A stretch of 64,000 bases of DNA from Poa pratensis (Eukaryota > Streptophyta > Magnoliopsida > Poales > Poaceae), in contig CAMZMU010000048.1 of assembly GCA_947311845.1 (NCBI GenBank), positions 28,358,406 through 28,422,405 on the forward strand. Reading direction: 5' to 3'. Below are positions 33,793 to 46,405 of the stretch, one piece after another. The position numbers and the translations under genes are program-made. The stretch's first letter is position 1; every line of letters begins with the position of its first letter. The notes under the pieces were generated by a model. It made no database searches. It had not been told where the DNA came from and saw only the letters and a program-made list of their open reading frames with translations.

Positions 33793-34074
33793 TGTAACAC
33801 CCCGACCACCCCCGGGTCGGGCCTGTCACCCTGGCAGCTCTCTAGGATCTCTAGACTGGCCCCACAGATCAACACCGGTCTTTTCTACGCACTTTGTCCT
33901 CACTCGTGCGCACCCGGGAAGTACTTCCCGGTCGGTCACCCATCCTTGGGAGTGCTCCGGGCCAAGCACGCTTAACCTCGGAGTTCCTTCCAGACGAGCT
34001 TCCGGAAAAAAAGTTGCAACTTGTTGATATGAGTATTGTATCAATCCTGTTAAGCCCTGAGCCAGGATCTCATA
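33793..34074 (-). mobile_element. Cassandra TRIM solo LTR (282 bp) carrying a 5S rRNA-like segment
   Basis: On the minus strand it ends GGTCGGGGTGTTACA and begins TATGAGATCCTGGCTCAGGG (canonical TG start mutated to TA). The flanks carry a 5-bp duplication GTAAA (33788-33792 and 34075-34079). Its core matches plant 5S rRNA. Cassandra is the only plant retrotransposon known with 5S promoters in its LTR. No primer site or second LTR follows, so it is a solo LTR left by recombination. Confidence 0.88.
33900..33986 (-). ncRNA. 5S rRNA-derived region in the Cassandra LTR
   Basis: Minus-strand GAACTCCGAGGTTAAGCGTG followed by CTTGG, GGATGGGTGACC and GGGAAGT matches the 3' two thirds of plant 5S rRNA, including the A box, intermediate element and C box of its internal Pol III promoter. 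The 5' third of 5S is not conserved, so it is not a functional ribosomal gene, but it may be transcribed. Confidence 0.85.
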
Positions 34075-35212
34075 GTAAATTTGGATACTGGTAAGGAAAC
34101 GGCTTCCTATTTGTAGAAAAACTTATTTGATTAACTGCTCTCTATCAAGTATGCCTATATGTTATCCTTTTACATCGTGCCTCAGGGGCCAAAAGTAAAC
34201 GTGGATAAACATAGATCTAGGTTCTTGTCGGTGAGGATAAAAACAAAATAAATACCATTTAGTGAATTGGTACATTGTCTACCTACCAAAAGATCAATGT
34301 GGGCTTGATATTTTGAATTTATACTTAATCAATATCACCTTACTAGCTAAATTGTTGTTGATGGAATGTGGCAACAGATTTTAGGAAGAAAATATCTCTC
34401 TTCTAGAACTCTTGGGAAAGTGGAGGCCAAACCTAGTGCTTCTCATTTGTGGCAATGTTTGATGAAGGTTAATTAAAAAATATTGACCTTCTTGTCTAGT
34501 TGAATTTGGTGATGGAAAAACACAATATTAGGGAGGACCACTCCCTCCATGATCATCCATTATTTGAAAAAAATTCCGGCCTTTATTCTACATCTCTTGA
34601 TCGGAATATACTGTCACAGATGCTTTTGTTGTGGGGTTTAGAAACCACAAGTTTAGAAGATATTTTCTCGATGTATGGAGAGAACAATGAATGTGCTTGA
34701 TTGGTGTTTGCAAGGAGATTGCATTGTTCGGTAACCAGATAAGTTAATATTGAAATTCAAACACCAGAATCTTTAATGTAAAAAAATTTACCCAGCGTTA
34801 CAGAATTACGGTTTGGTACCTTATAGTTTTATGTGGAATATTAAAATATTATCAGTGTTAAAAAAACTATTTGGTTGGTGCCTAAAAACAACATTCTGGC
34901 AAGAGATATCTTCTTGCAAAGAGGGGTTTCATATGCTAGGAATTATCTTCTTTGTGGAACTAATGAATCGATAGACAATCTTTTTTTTAACTAGCAAGGT
35001 ATTTATGGAATGTAGTAAGTGTTTCATTTGGTTTCAATCATACTTCCGCCAACGTTCAAGAATGTGTTAATGTAGGTCTTAAGCGGCTGCGAGGACTGAA
35101 TGTGCTAATGTTGTAGTGGGATTGTTGCGGTGTTTTGGGGAATTTGGAAAAACAGAAATTTGGTGTGCTTTAAAAAAAGTGGCATGATGAACCTATATTT
35201 GTGATTTCCATT

Positions 35213-36190
35213 GAGTCTCAACCCGACTGGAACATCTACATGGAGAAACCCAAGCCTCTGAGCAGCACTACCATAAAATTACACAAGAGTATTGCTTAAA
35301 CCATCGAGAGAAAAATGATGTTGTGATCTATCAAAGCAGACAAAGAATGATTTCCGCCTCACAGAATTGCCAACAAAGTACACTGGATCGCCATAGTTAA
35401 AGTAGATCAAAATTGCAATTATTGTTGTTGTTGCTGAAATTGTTCTCTGTTGAACTTGTTCTGGATGGGCTTGATGAATGTTCTGTTGATATTGCTCGCA
35501 ATCACCCTAGAATTGATATTGTTGTTGCGCCTTCTATTATAATTTTTTCATACGAGGAAGGTGCTGAGGTCGACCATGCCCTCTCGCGTCCTTGATTCCC
35601 ATCAGCCACAGGAGCATGTACGTGGATTTTACGTTGACCTCTAGAAGATTCAGTATAGTGTTCTAGAATATGAAAGTGCTCCTCTTAGTAGATCTAGAGC
35701 AAGCTTATTGATAATCTTGGGTCGAAGCACATCAACATAGTCATTAACATTTCATATATCATCAAATTTTCTATTGCCATCACAATCTTATAAACTGAAT
35801 TCATGGATTGGCTGAGAGTAGTAAGTTTTACCGGCAGACACCTTCTATTGTGTGGACAAGGAAAATTATCCATCAGAGTTTTCAAATCATCATCATCGGG
35901 CATAAGGTCTCAATCATCCTCTCTGTATAGTAAACATGTGCGGATTAACATGTGAATGAGTTAAAATTGTCCATTTATCCTCATAATATTCCTACCCATT
36001 ATGCATACTAAACGAATCACTATGTGAAATAATTGTAACTGGATTCAACTACAACTATATCAAAGTGTTTTCAGTAACCATCTCAGTGTTATTTTTCCAG
36101 ATGTTCATTGATCACTTCTAACGAACCAATAGAGATTCCACTCCACCAAAGGACCACTTTTATTTTAAGAGTCCCTCACATTTAAAGAGG
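35213..36190 (-). pseudogene. LINE ORF1 (zinc-knuckle) remnant, second copy
   Basis: 35213-35640 parallels 36841-37413 plus 38978-39020: the same GAGTCTCAACCC, GGAACATCTACATG, AGCACTACCA and CTTGATTCCCATCAGCCA phrases occur in the same order. It is therefore another worn copy of the same LINE ORF1 region, in the same orientation. It contains no usable frame. The part beyond 35640 is weakly recognisable. Confidence 0.65.
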
Positions 36191-39100
36191 AGTAACCAGG
36201 TAGCCCTGCGTATGATTTTTGTCAATATCCATGTTACCTTCATTATCTTGTTTTCCATACCCATTCTCAAGATCAACAAATTTACCATATTCATCATTGT
36301 ATATCATCACAAGGAAATTCATCATTAGCTGTTTGTTCAAATCCTCCAAATTAAAAGCCACGAAGGAACAATTTCCTTTTCATTTAGTCAACCTTTCTAA
36401 AGGGATTTGGGCAGGATCTTTACGCGCAATATTTAAATTTACTTTGCCATAGAAAATCTTGAGTTGTTTGTTCCATTCCACATCAACAAGAATCCCAACG
36501 AAAGGGTAACATGAGCAAAAACTTTTGGGCACACCATTTAGAAGGGATCTCCTTAACCCATACCCATGTTTCACGTAGTTTATTATATGATTCAACATAT
36601 CCATCCCATTTAGTAATCTTCACAGTAACATCCTCCTTGTCCAAATAAAAAGTAGAAAATTCTAAAATCTCCTCATTCTTCTTCCAAGGAAAGACTATAG
36701 TTAACAAGATAGGTTTTACCACTAATTTCCTAATCTATCAAGGACACCTTTTGCTTTTAGAGAAGATATTGGTGAGATTCTATTCTAAGTCAGCCATAGT
36801 AAGAACGTTCACCACACCACAATTTTTAAAGTTAATTCGTTGAGTCTCAACCCCAAATGGAACATCTACATGTAAGAAACCCTAACCCCTGAGAAGCACT
36901 ACCAAAAAAGTTGCACAAGGATATTGCTTAACCCATCAAAGATAATTATTAATGTTGTGACCAATATCAAAGCAAATAAAGCAGAATTTTGGCCTCACAC
37001 GGTTGCCACCAAAATGCCCTCCATTGCGACAGTTAAAACAAATCACACCATCATACCTCGTTTCCAAGAGTTGCTTAATTGACATCTTGATTCAATACTT
37101 GAGGTTATTGCAAACGATCTCCGGGAACTAGCGCCGACTCCTTCTCATCACCATTACCATTCTGAACTTAAACACACATATTGGGCAACTTGAGGGAATT
37201 GTTGTTGCTGAAATTCCATCTGATTAACATGTTGTTGTTGTTGGAACTCCTCTAGTTACTGAAAATGTTGTTTTGTTTAGACTTGTTTAAGTTGAGCTTG
37301 ACGGTTATTCTGTGGATACTGTTGGTCGCCACACTGTAATTGATGTTGTTGTTGTGACTGCTACTACAAATTTGTCGGGCGAGGAAAGGGCCGCACTGTT
37401 GAGGTTGACCACACCCTAATGACGTGGAAACACACGTTTGTTGGGAGACCCCAAGAGGAAGGTATGAAGTAGTGCAGCAGCAATTTTCCCTTAAAATCTA
37501 CCAAGGTTATCGAACCAGTAGGAATTGGAAGAGGTTCAACACGGTGTCAGCGGCGCCGTTACGATCACTGACGTGGACCTGCACACAACACAATCAAAGT
37601 ACTTTGCCCCAACGAAACAGGAAGGTTGTCAATCTCCCGGCTTGCTGAATACAAAGGATTAAACGTATGGTGTGGAAAGTAATGATGAGTGCAAAAAGGA
37701 ACAGCGAGGAAATAAATGCAGAGCGTGGTGGAAACGGTGTTTTTATCAATGTGGAATAAAGGACCGGGGTCCACAGTTCACTAGTGGTGTCTCTCCATAA
37801 AACAGATAAATATGTTGGGTAAACAAATTACAGCTGGGTAATTGACAAAGTGCAAATGCATGACAATGCAAGATATGATAAGAACATGTTCATTGTTAGA
37901 TCTACTGTGCATTACATCAATATACATAGACCGCTTACTAGCTGCATCTATGACTAATAATCCACCCCCGGGATAGCTTCCGGGTCTCCCGTGAGTTTTA
38001 AGTTGCAAGCAACAGATAAAAACATTAAGCAAAGTGTGTAATGTAAACAATGCATATGACATATAGACACAGCAAAATTGTTTTCTCCCTAGTGGCAACA
38101 GCACATCTACAGACTTAGTCGTTTCTGTCATCTCGAGCCCAGACTTCTAGAGGCATGAACCCACTATCTAGCATAAATACCCCCTCTTGCAGTCATTAGC
38201 ATCTACTTGGCCAAAGCATCTACTAACAACGGAGAGCATGCAGGAACATAGATAAAACATGGATATAAATAGATGAACAAACTTGATCATAACTTCACAA
38301 TTCATCGGATCCCAGCAAACACAACATGTAGCATTACATAAAGATGATCTTGATCATGCTAGGCAGCTCACAAGATCTAAACATGATAGCACAAGGTGGA
38401 GAGACTACCAACTAGCTACTGCTATGGACCCGTAGTCCCGTGAAGAACTACTCACGCATCACTCCGGAGGCAGGCATGGTGATGAATAGCCCTCATGTGA
38501 TGATTTCTCCTCCGGCGGGGTGCCGGGAAGAACTCCAGAACCCTCCCGAACTAGGGTTGCCGACGACGGCGGCGACGGAACTTTTCATGGATTTCTGATC
38601 GGGTATTTAGGGTTTCCCGAATAGATGTAATTTATAGGCGCCAGGGGGCACCAGGTGGGCCAGGCGGGTGGCGGAGTGGGGCCACCCCTAGCCGCGCCGT
38701 GGGCCCGCCTCCTCTCCTGGGCTTCTCCTTTGGACTGGTGCTTCGTTCCCGTGCAGAAATAAATCAGGTAAATTGGCGTGCCTTTTGGAGAATATTTCCA
38801 GAAGAGAATTTCTGAAACAAAACGACAGCAGAAAACAGGAACTGGCACTATGGCATCTTGTTAATAGGTTAGTCCCAGAAAATGCATAAAAATAATATAA
38901 AGTGTAAATAAAACATGTGGTATTTAATATATAACATGCATGGAACATCAAAAATTATAGATACGTTTTGGACGTATCACACCCCCGCTCGTACCCTTGA
39001 TTCCCATCAGCCAAAGGAGCACACTGAAAGATATCCCGGATGGTGGCTCAGTTGTTACTACTCCACATATCTAGGGCAAAAGTGACTTGTTTCTTTCAGG

Positions 39101-39530
39101 AGGAATGGAGTGGATTCGAAAAAATGGGTTGCCATCATTTTGGGAAAATCAATGTTGGATGGACAAATCATGACGAATCCATCATAGGAAGGAGGAGGAA
39201 GCGACCATAGATCACCACGTGAATGAAACCACCCAAAGTCGTCGGGAAAAATCCGCAATACTTCTCATGGGGAGCATGTGTCCCAAAGGAAACCGCCATT
39301 CACACCATAGTCGATTTTAAATTTGGCACCGTCCCATCATGAACCAACAAAGCAAATTGGTTTTGGTGAAGAGAACCGCTTGGTATCTATTGAATTTTCC
39401 CGCTCCTCCCTTTGTGTTCCTTTCTTCAAGGCAAGGGGATGATGATGAGTCGGTCAGGAAATTATAGCATTTCAATAAAATTTCACCATCCAAACAAAAA
39501 ATAGAATTCACTAGTTCCGTCGAATTCCAA
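36190..39530 (-). pseudogene. LINE ORF1 (zinc knuckles then DUF4283-like) remnant, interrupted
   Basis: On the minus strand, a Q-rich region (about 37160-37400) leads into two zinc knuckles (ICFNCRNGGHFGGN and FCFICFDIGHN at about 36940-37055). Next comes a DUF4283-like block with VKITKWDGYVESYNKLRETW (about 36600-36640) and GILVDVEWNKQLK then LNIARKDPAQIPLERL near 36390-36500. This order is typical of ORF1 proteins of Triticeae LINEs. It is split by the insertion at 37418-38977; the upstream part continues at 38978-39530. Many stops are present. Confidence 0.7.
37418..38977 (-). mobile_element. Common Triticeae repeat inserted in the LINE remnant (class uncertain)
   Basis: Comparison with the uninterrupted copy at 35580 defines an insertion of about 1.56 kb. 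The right end, on the minus strand, reads ATACGTCCAAAACGTATCTA, a very common start of a Triticeae repeat family, and the left part contains the familiar CAATCAAAGTACTTTGCCCC phrase. The flanks give an imperfect 8-bp duplication, CACACCCT (37410-37417) and CACACCCC (38978-38985), which would fit a Mutator-like element. No coding region is visible. Confidence 0.6.
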
Positions 39531-39533
39531 CCT

Positions 39534-40150
39534 TTTTTTAATGTATATCCTGTATTCATCTCATAACATTATTTGGGATACAAACGCCTACAGGCGGCTC
39601 GATCAACCATAAGTCACGACCAACATCAAGCCCTAGCGAAAATATGGCTAGGTTATGAACTCCTCTATTCGACGCCCCCCCTTCATGGACAAAGGACACC
39701 TCCTCTAAAGCTCTCCCTCTTCCTATAATCTCATTTATGATCTGCGCATAGGAAGGCCGAGATCCATCATGCAAAGTATTGATAACTCATAAGCAATCGG
39801 TTGCAATTCTTGCTTTCTAAATTAGAAGATCCTCTGCAAGAGGAACTGCTTCCCTAACTGCGAGTGATTCCAACACTTACGGGTCTTCTATTCCTTCGAA
39901 CACCACACCAGAAGCTCCAATTATAATCTGCTGCGTTGCTTCTAGCAGCATCATCAGTTTTGCACAGCCGGTAGGGGAAGCAATCCAAATCGGTGCAGCC
40001 CATCTCGGCATATTAGGTGTAGCTCCACTGCTAGACTCCTGAGCCGTCCTCAACTCAGATAAGAATCTTTCTACGAAACATTTAGTAGAGAGAGGGCTTC
40101 TAAGTTGCTAAAATCTCAGTCATCTCATGCGACGGCATCTTCTCATTCAG
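39534..40150 (-). pseudogene. LINE ORF2 C-terminal RNase H remnant
   Basis: The minus-strand translation from about 40150 gives scattered RNase H-like blocks and ends with EVSFVHEGGASNRGVHNLA then FSLGLDVGRDLWLIEPP, the typical tail of the RNase H domain of Triticeae LINEs. A stop is followed by an A-rich run (ATTAAAAAAAGG, 39530-39541). It belongs to a different LINE from the ORF1 remnant that starts right after it. Confidence 0.7.
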
Positions 40151-40636
40151 CTCAAAGATTCCAACTAATACGTTGGTTGATTTGGTATCACAGCCCCAAC
40201 TGGAAACGACCTAGGTTACATCCAAGGTCCGTTTAACAGTATTATTTGGTTTAGATAGTCTCGATCAGCACACCATCCATGGACACAATAAGAAAAGGAT
40301 GGGCAAAGGAACAGCTGAACAAATAGAATAAACAATAAGGCAACAGTTCCATCAAATAACGACGGGCATGAACATAGAGCTGCACGCTCAGCATTCTTCA
40401 ACCATTGGGAAAACAAGCAAACCTCGCCAGCAGCAACATTGAAAGATGATTACAGGATAACTTGGGAAAAGCATTGTGTTCACAACCAAATCTCGCGCTC
40501 AGGGGAAACAACAGCTAAGAAACCCACACGACCGACGGCTTCCAACACAAATTCCTCAGATAACTTCACTTTCCCCTGATATTATAAGGCATGCATTTAG
40601 GTAGCACCAGAAGCCCATGGAACTTCCTGCCCGTGC
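40151..40636. other. 3' flank of the Alba gene
   Basis: Holds the probable 3' UTR of the minus-strand Alba gene. No other gene seen. Confidence 0.5.
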
Positions 40637-43546
40637 TCAGTACCCTCGCCCACGGGCTATTCTTCCGCGTCCCCTTCCACCATATCCCCCTCTTCCACCT
40701 TCATATCCGCCCCTCCCGCCTTCGTATCCGCCCCTTCCGCCTTCATATCCACCCCTCCCAGCAGGAGCCTGATCATATCCCCTTCCGCCTTCATATCCAC
40801 CCCTACCAGCGGGAGCTTGGTCATATCCCCTTCCACCTCCGTAGCCCCTTCCTCCAGCAGGAGCTTGGTCATATCCCCTTCCACCTTCGTATCCCCTCCC
40901 ACCGGGGGCACCACCACCTCGGCCACGTTCATACCCTGCATGCAGAGACATATGTTGAGGACAACTTTACAAAGTGTTCTTGTCACTTCTAGATACAATG
41001 GCACATTAAAGAAAAAATCAACTGTAATTGCTCCAAAAATAACCCTCAAAAGAAAGTTCACATGGTCGTGATATTTAGGACAGTAAATTACATTGCAAAC
41101 TAACAGGCAACGGAGTATCTCGAAAAAGTGACACCTCAACTGGACAACCTGGAACCTTTTTTACATTGTATAAACAGCTACACAAGTATATGCATGCCAG
41201 ATCCACAATCCCAAAAGGCACTGCCGCATGAGATTTTTTTTGGGTATTCATGAGTTATTTATTTGTTCAGCATACATTGTGATTTTAAGTGCCAAGGTAA
41301 GAATTCAATGTGTAAGGCTCATGCTACACAATATCAGATGCATCTTATTATGGAATACCAGATCAGAACATTAGTTCATAAAAGTACTCAATCGGGGAAG
41401 ACGATTATGTTATAACAGGGCATACCGCCACGGTAACTCCAATTGCCTCTTCCACGGATACCACCCCGTCCTCGGTTATATCCACCATTTTCTGGTTCAA
41501 TAAAAAAACTGAGTTTCCATTTTTCTAAAATAAGCAAGATCAGCGATAGAACTTTACAAGTTACCAATATATACCTTGGTAGTTTCCTTGTCGGCCTTGG
41601 TTGTAGCCATATCCACCACCATACCCACCTTGATTATCATAGTACCCACCATCCTGGTTGTATCCGCCTTGATTATCATAGTACCCACCATCTTGGTTGT
41701 ACCCACCTTGATTGTATCCACCTTGATTGTACCCACCTTGGTTATACCCACCTTGGTTATTTCCGTATCCATAACCTCCTCTACCCCAACCCCTACCACG
41801 TCCGCGGCCCCTTCCTCTGCCACGACCCCGCACATAGGAGTCTAGCAAAAACATGATGATGATAAGTTTGAGTAACTGAAGTAAAACAAACAGTGCCAAC
41901 TATGACTATTTTACCTTCATAATCAGCTGGCGGCTGGCGAGGTTGACGCAACGGTGGTGGTGCCTGCTGAAGGCGCTGCTGTTGCCTGGGCTGTTCAACA
42001 TTAGATGGGGTTTGGTACCTACAAGAAAATGTATTAATATTCCAAATCTGTAACATGATCCATGCACAATGACCTTGTAAATTAGAAACGTAATCTGCAT
42101 ACAGCAACAGGAATCCTAAGATAATAACGGACATACATCCACCTTACCCTGGGGAGTTTTGGTCCAGATCTACTGGAGACAAAGTTATTGAAATCATTGA
42201 AACATGTCGAGTCATCTCCAGTCTGCAGAACAAGAAACCATTGAAATAAATTAGAATCCTCGGTGCAACGAAAGCTCAAGTGATGACAGGACGGTAGAAA
42301 GAAAAAGAAACTTACGGGACAAGGCCTTCTTCAATAGGTTCCCAGACATCAGTTATGCTGACAGAACTGATGTTGGTATCTTGGTACAACCCAGGGATTC
42401 TTTTCTGTTTCCAAGAAAGCTGTCAAATATGGTTCTGTACAATGCGACATACATGAGAAAAACAAAACTGAAGAATTACCTTAATAATCTCTGTGACAGC
42501 AACAGACTTGCTGATTGCCTGTCCCATGGCTTTCAGAACAATCTCGTTAATCTTTCGATCCTGATTCAAAATATTAAATATTAAACAAGAGACAAGAAGC
42601 AAACAATAAAAATATATCGGCCAGTCAAATTATTATGTCACAGGGACTACACAACGAGCAACAAAATACACAGAATAGACTTCCAAATCTTTCACACCAG
42701 CATCAAATTCTGCACCTCCTTTGGTAGACATCCTACAGCATCCCACGTAACATAAATGCAATTGAATGCATCCAAGGGGGTAAGTGACAGCAAAACTAAC
42801 AGCCCACTCCACTGCACCCAATCGCAATAGGCTAGCACGTTTTACAAATGATCTCCAACTGCAATCACCAGGTACCACAGACTTCACAATCTCGCCGTTA
42901 GACATGTGAAATTACGTTTCTAAAGAATTAGCAATTGAAGACACCAAAGCATACAAAAGTATGCCCTACATTGCTGAATTTCTATCCCCTGTATGCAACC
43001 AAAATCCGCACAAACATACCAGATTGGCATGTTAACCTTGACAATCTCAACCTAGCGGCGCATACATAGGAATCTCGATATCCTACACATTAGACCAGAT
43101 TTACAATGAATTAAGTGATAAAGCACACCGAGTCGACCCATCCTTCACAATATTACTTCAAAACAACAACAAATATGTGCCCGTTCATCCAAACAGCATA
43201 TGCCAACATCGAATTTGTTCGGCAATCAGCGGAGTTTAAATCTAAGAACGCCTGTTCAGCACAACCTCGCCATGACATTAGACCAAACCAAACTAGCCGT
43301 ACGAATCGGTCCACCTCTGAACCAAACGGGTGAAAGCACACCGCGACCTCGCGACCACCAACACGCGCAGATTCGAATCAACGCACACACGGAAACCGAC
43401 AGGACGGGGACGGAAGGCCAGACCTGGAGGAGGGAAGTGGCGTAGGAGACATAGTTGCGGATAAGCCCCTGGGCGGTGATTCGGATCTCGTTCTCCGCGA
43501 TGGCCGACTCGGGCCGCGGGCGCTCCACCCTCTGGTACCTGTCCAT
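40637..43546 (-). CDS. Alba-domain RNA/DNA-binding protein with long RGG/GYDQ tail
   Basis: Eight exons on the minus strand: 43424-43546, 42480-42560, 42316-42404, 42148-42222, 41915-42018, 41575-41841, 41426-41491, 40637-40935. They total 1104 bases (367 residues) and keep one frame through every GT/AG junction. Residues ~1-125 are an Alba domain: MDRYQRVERPRPESA, NEIRITAQGLIRNYV, DRKINEIVLKAMGQAISKSV, KKRIPGLYQ, ITDVWEPIEEGL and the RHVSMISITLS strand. A Q/P-rich linker follows, then RG repeats (RGRGRGRGRG), GGYNQ repeats and, in the last exon, GGRGYDQAPAG repeats ending IARGRGY. Plant Alba proteins with RGG tails bind RNA and R-loops and join cytosolic granules. Intron 1 is 863 bp. The gene shows no damage and is the best-preserved one in the window. 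Confidence 0.95.
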
Positions 43547-46405
43547 CTCGGCTCTCCCGGCGCCGGCCGCCGCTTGGTCGCCCGGCGGGTGGTAGGGTAG
43601 ATTGGGTTTGTGGGAAGGGGGATTTGTGAGGGGTGCGGCGCGAGGTGGGACGGTGGTGGTGCGGAGGGGCTAAAACCCTAGGCGGAGGCAACGATACGTG
43701 CGCGCTCGTGGGGCGGACGGAGGGCTCGGCTTGCACGAAACCGAGCCTTTATTTTTCTAGGGACGAGAAAATTATGGGAATCGATCGGCAGGTCCTTCGG
43801 AGTTATGGTTTTGGGCCGTTTCCAGGCCAGGCGACCAGCGTAGGTTCTAGAATCAGGAAAGGAGTAGGTTTCCAACTGTGCGGTCAAGGAAACTTTCCGA
43901 TTTCTTTTCTCTTTAAGGACCAAATCCGGATGCGGGTATTGTGAGGAACTCAGGAATTCGCCTTCTAAAAGTAAATTTATAAACGCAAGAAATTTCCGTA
44001 GACTTATAAACAAGCTCAAAACCCTTTCTGGGCTGCTCTATAAAGAAAGCAAAACTTATGACACAAGCAACACTTCTCTTGGGCTGTTCTAAGATATTCC
44101 TTGTGTGGGAATAGCGGATGATTAGATAATTTGAGGAAAGTACCCAAGCATGAAAACTCTCTTTTTTATACTCTCTCGTCTCAGTCTCACAAATGAGATC
44201 AAGCATTGCAACAAGCTATCATGTCCTCTGCGGCATCGATAAACAAAAGCATCTTAATGAGTTAATTTGGCATACAACTTGTGTGAACTATGTTTCACTT
44301 CTTCTTCTCTTTTTTTTTTTTGACTAGCTTGGCACGACCGGTTTACTAGTAGAAAAGAAATGAGTTTGAATTTGAAATGAGCCACATTGATAAAGGATCT
44401 CCACATGCACTCGTATTCATTGGAGCGACCGTGCCTCTCTAAAGCTTTGTTAAAAAAATCTCCATATTTATTCACAACACTCTAATGTAAAACTCAATCA
44501 GAGCTTTTTTTGTTTAGTTTCTTTAAGAAGCTGCCTTATTAATCTTTTTATCTCAGTTCTTTACATTCACATTGGGACAACCTGGATCACGTCTTCCGCA
44601 TTCCAACAACTCATGTATGGGACACCAAATTCTTTACGTAGCTCCATGTCATCAACACTGAGTTATGAGTAGTCCACCCCCTGGACTATGGGTTCATTGC
44701 AGTAGTCAATGTGTAATCTATCCCCTATATATGTTTTGTTGATCAATACAATAGCCATGAGTCTCCTAGCACTTGTATGTTAATTTGATGAGTTTGTAGG
44801 GCGATGTAGAACATGTCATATTCTGTTCATATTGTGAATGAATTTATGTTTGATCTATAGATGCATATTTCTTTCGAGTTACTTTTTTACCTTGGCCAGT
44901 ATAGATGGATAATCATAGAGAGAGTGGTGTGCATTCATTGGGTTTAATATTGCAAGTAATTTACCGCAGTGACAGAAAGTGGAAAAGGCTTGTGAATGTT
45001 TGCCACTAAGGGTTAAATTTTAGTAGAGAATTCATGATAATCCCCTAAACATCACAATATTTCATCATGTTTAAAGCAATTGCCCATGTTTACACTTTAT
45101 ATTCAGATGGTGCTGACGAATCTCGACTTATGGATGGGTTATTTAGCTATAGATGCAGTTGGATTTGGGCCTATAGCTTTTTGATGTATTTGCATTTTCA
45201 CAACCTTTAAATGCAATGCAGGCAGAGAAACATAATACAAAAGATGGCTATAGCCTTGTCCCAATTTACGAGACCAACCAGGACTAGCCCTTGGTGGCTT
45301 AATTTTATAGAAGAATTGCTCCATTGTGACTTGTAAACGTGGAAAGGCGGTCGGCAACAAGACACACCCTTATTTTCTGAATGAATTATGATCTAACTCA
45401 TATCAATCTGACAAAATAAATTATAATGTGCAACGACAAAGACTCATAAGATACTCCGTCGGGTAATCTAGAATCAAATCATGATACGGTTAACTCGCAG
45501 GTTTGACTCCCCCCCACCACCCACTACCGGAGCCGTCAAATCTTGGCCATTATTCGCTGCCCTCAAGTCCTGAATGGTTTATTTTTTGGTTCCAACGTAT
45601 TTATACATATGTCCTTATGTTTTATCAATATCAATCAACACTCCACCTCACAAAATACTATTAATGATATTCCTTTGTGGTTTCGCATGTGTCTTAAAAT
45701 GAATGTAGCGTTAAATGTTTTGCTAAAGTGAATAATATTTTTCATCGAGGTAGAAAAGTCTCACAATTTTTGCAAGCTAATACAACTGCAAAATAGAATC
45801 GGTAATGCCGCACCAAGAAGCAATGAAACCAATGACATCACTGTATTCAAAAGCTAATTTGAAAGACACAAAAATGCTCTATACGTGAGTCTTTATCCAG
45901 CCCACGATAGGATTTCACCGATGGCTTCGTATCAGCGAGAGTTTCACGTCTATATTCAATATGTGTGCATGTTCGACAGACTTTTGCAGACTCTTGTTAA
46001 CGGAGGATTAGTACATAAGTTGTTCACTCGTTTAGTGGCAAGTTGTCACATGGTATCCTTAGTACCATAACGGCAGTGACAACTTTATCAATCTCCATGT
46101 GGTAGCTTTGAAGGCGGAAAAAATAGTCGAGCATACCAACATGAGGTCTTATTTCAAAGATTCCATCGAGACAAAGCCGATTGTGAAGACGGATCGTAAA
46201 TCAAATTTACATTTTGAGAGTTATAACAAATAAAAATAGTATTTAGACCGACAATGTCAACATTTTGTGTAACTAATACATTTATGTTAAATGAATTTTC
46301 CATGCCATACCAGAACAAAGGTTCCCCTTTTTTCTTGCGCCTCTTCTCTTCCTGAATTTGTGTATATGCCATCACGAACTTGAATTTACAGATACAAGCT
46401 GAGCG
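43547..46405. other. Intergenic, no gene recognised
   Basis: GC-rich first 200 bases are the Alba promoter/leader. The remaining AT-rich sequence has only short ORFs without family features and no clear repeat boundaries. Confidence 0.5.

Larger units (their letters stand above)
33300..35170 (+). pseudogene. Decayed LINE ORF2 (reverse transcriptase) remnant
   Basis: Translation of 33330-33600 gives a degraded form of the plant LINE RT core: GDPLAYILFDIVVGC-like, then ILQYVDVAILLL where the catalytic YADD has become YVDV, and a downstream KINF-like block. After the Cassandra insertion, 34350-34720 reads GMWQQIL.RKYLSSRTLG and KVEAKPSASHLWQCLMKV, the thumb/connector region of wheat LINEs. A piece near 35110-35165 resembles the final GVLGNLEKQKF block. 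Stops and shifts are everywhere. Confidence 0.75.

Noticed and set aside
33900..33986. Possible genuine 5S rRNA gene
   Set aside because: Only part of 5S matches and it sits inside a TRIM LTR with target duplication, so it is Cassandra-derived.
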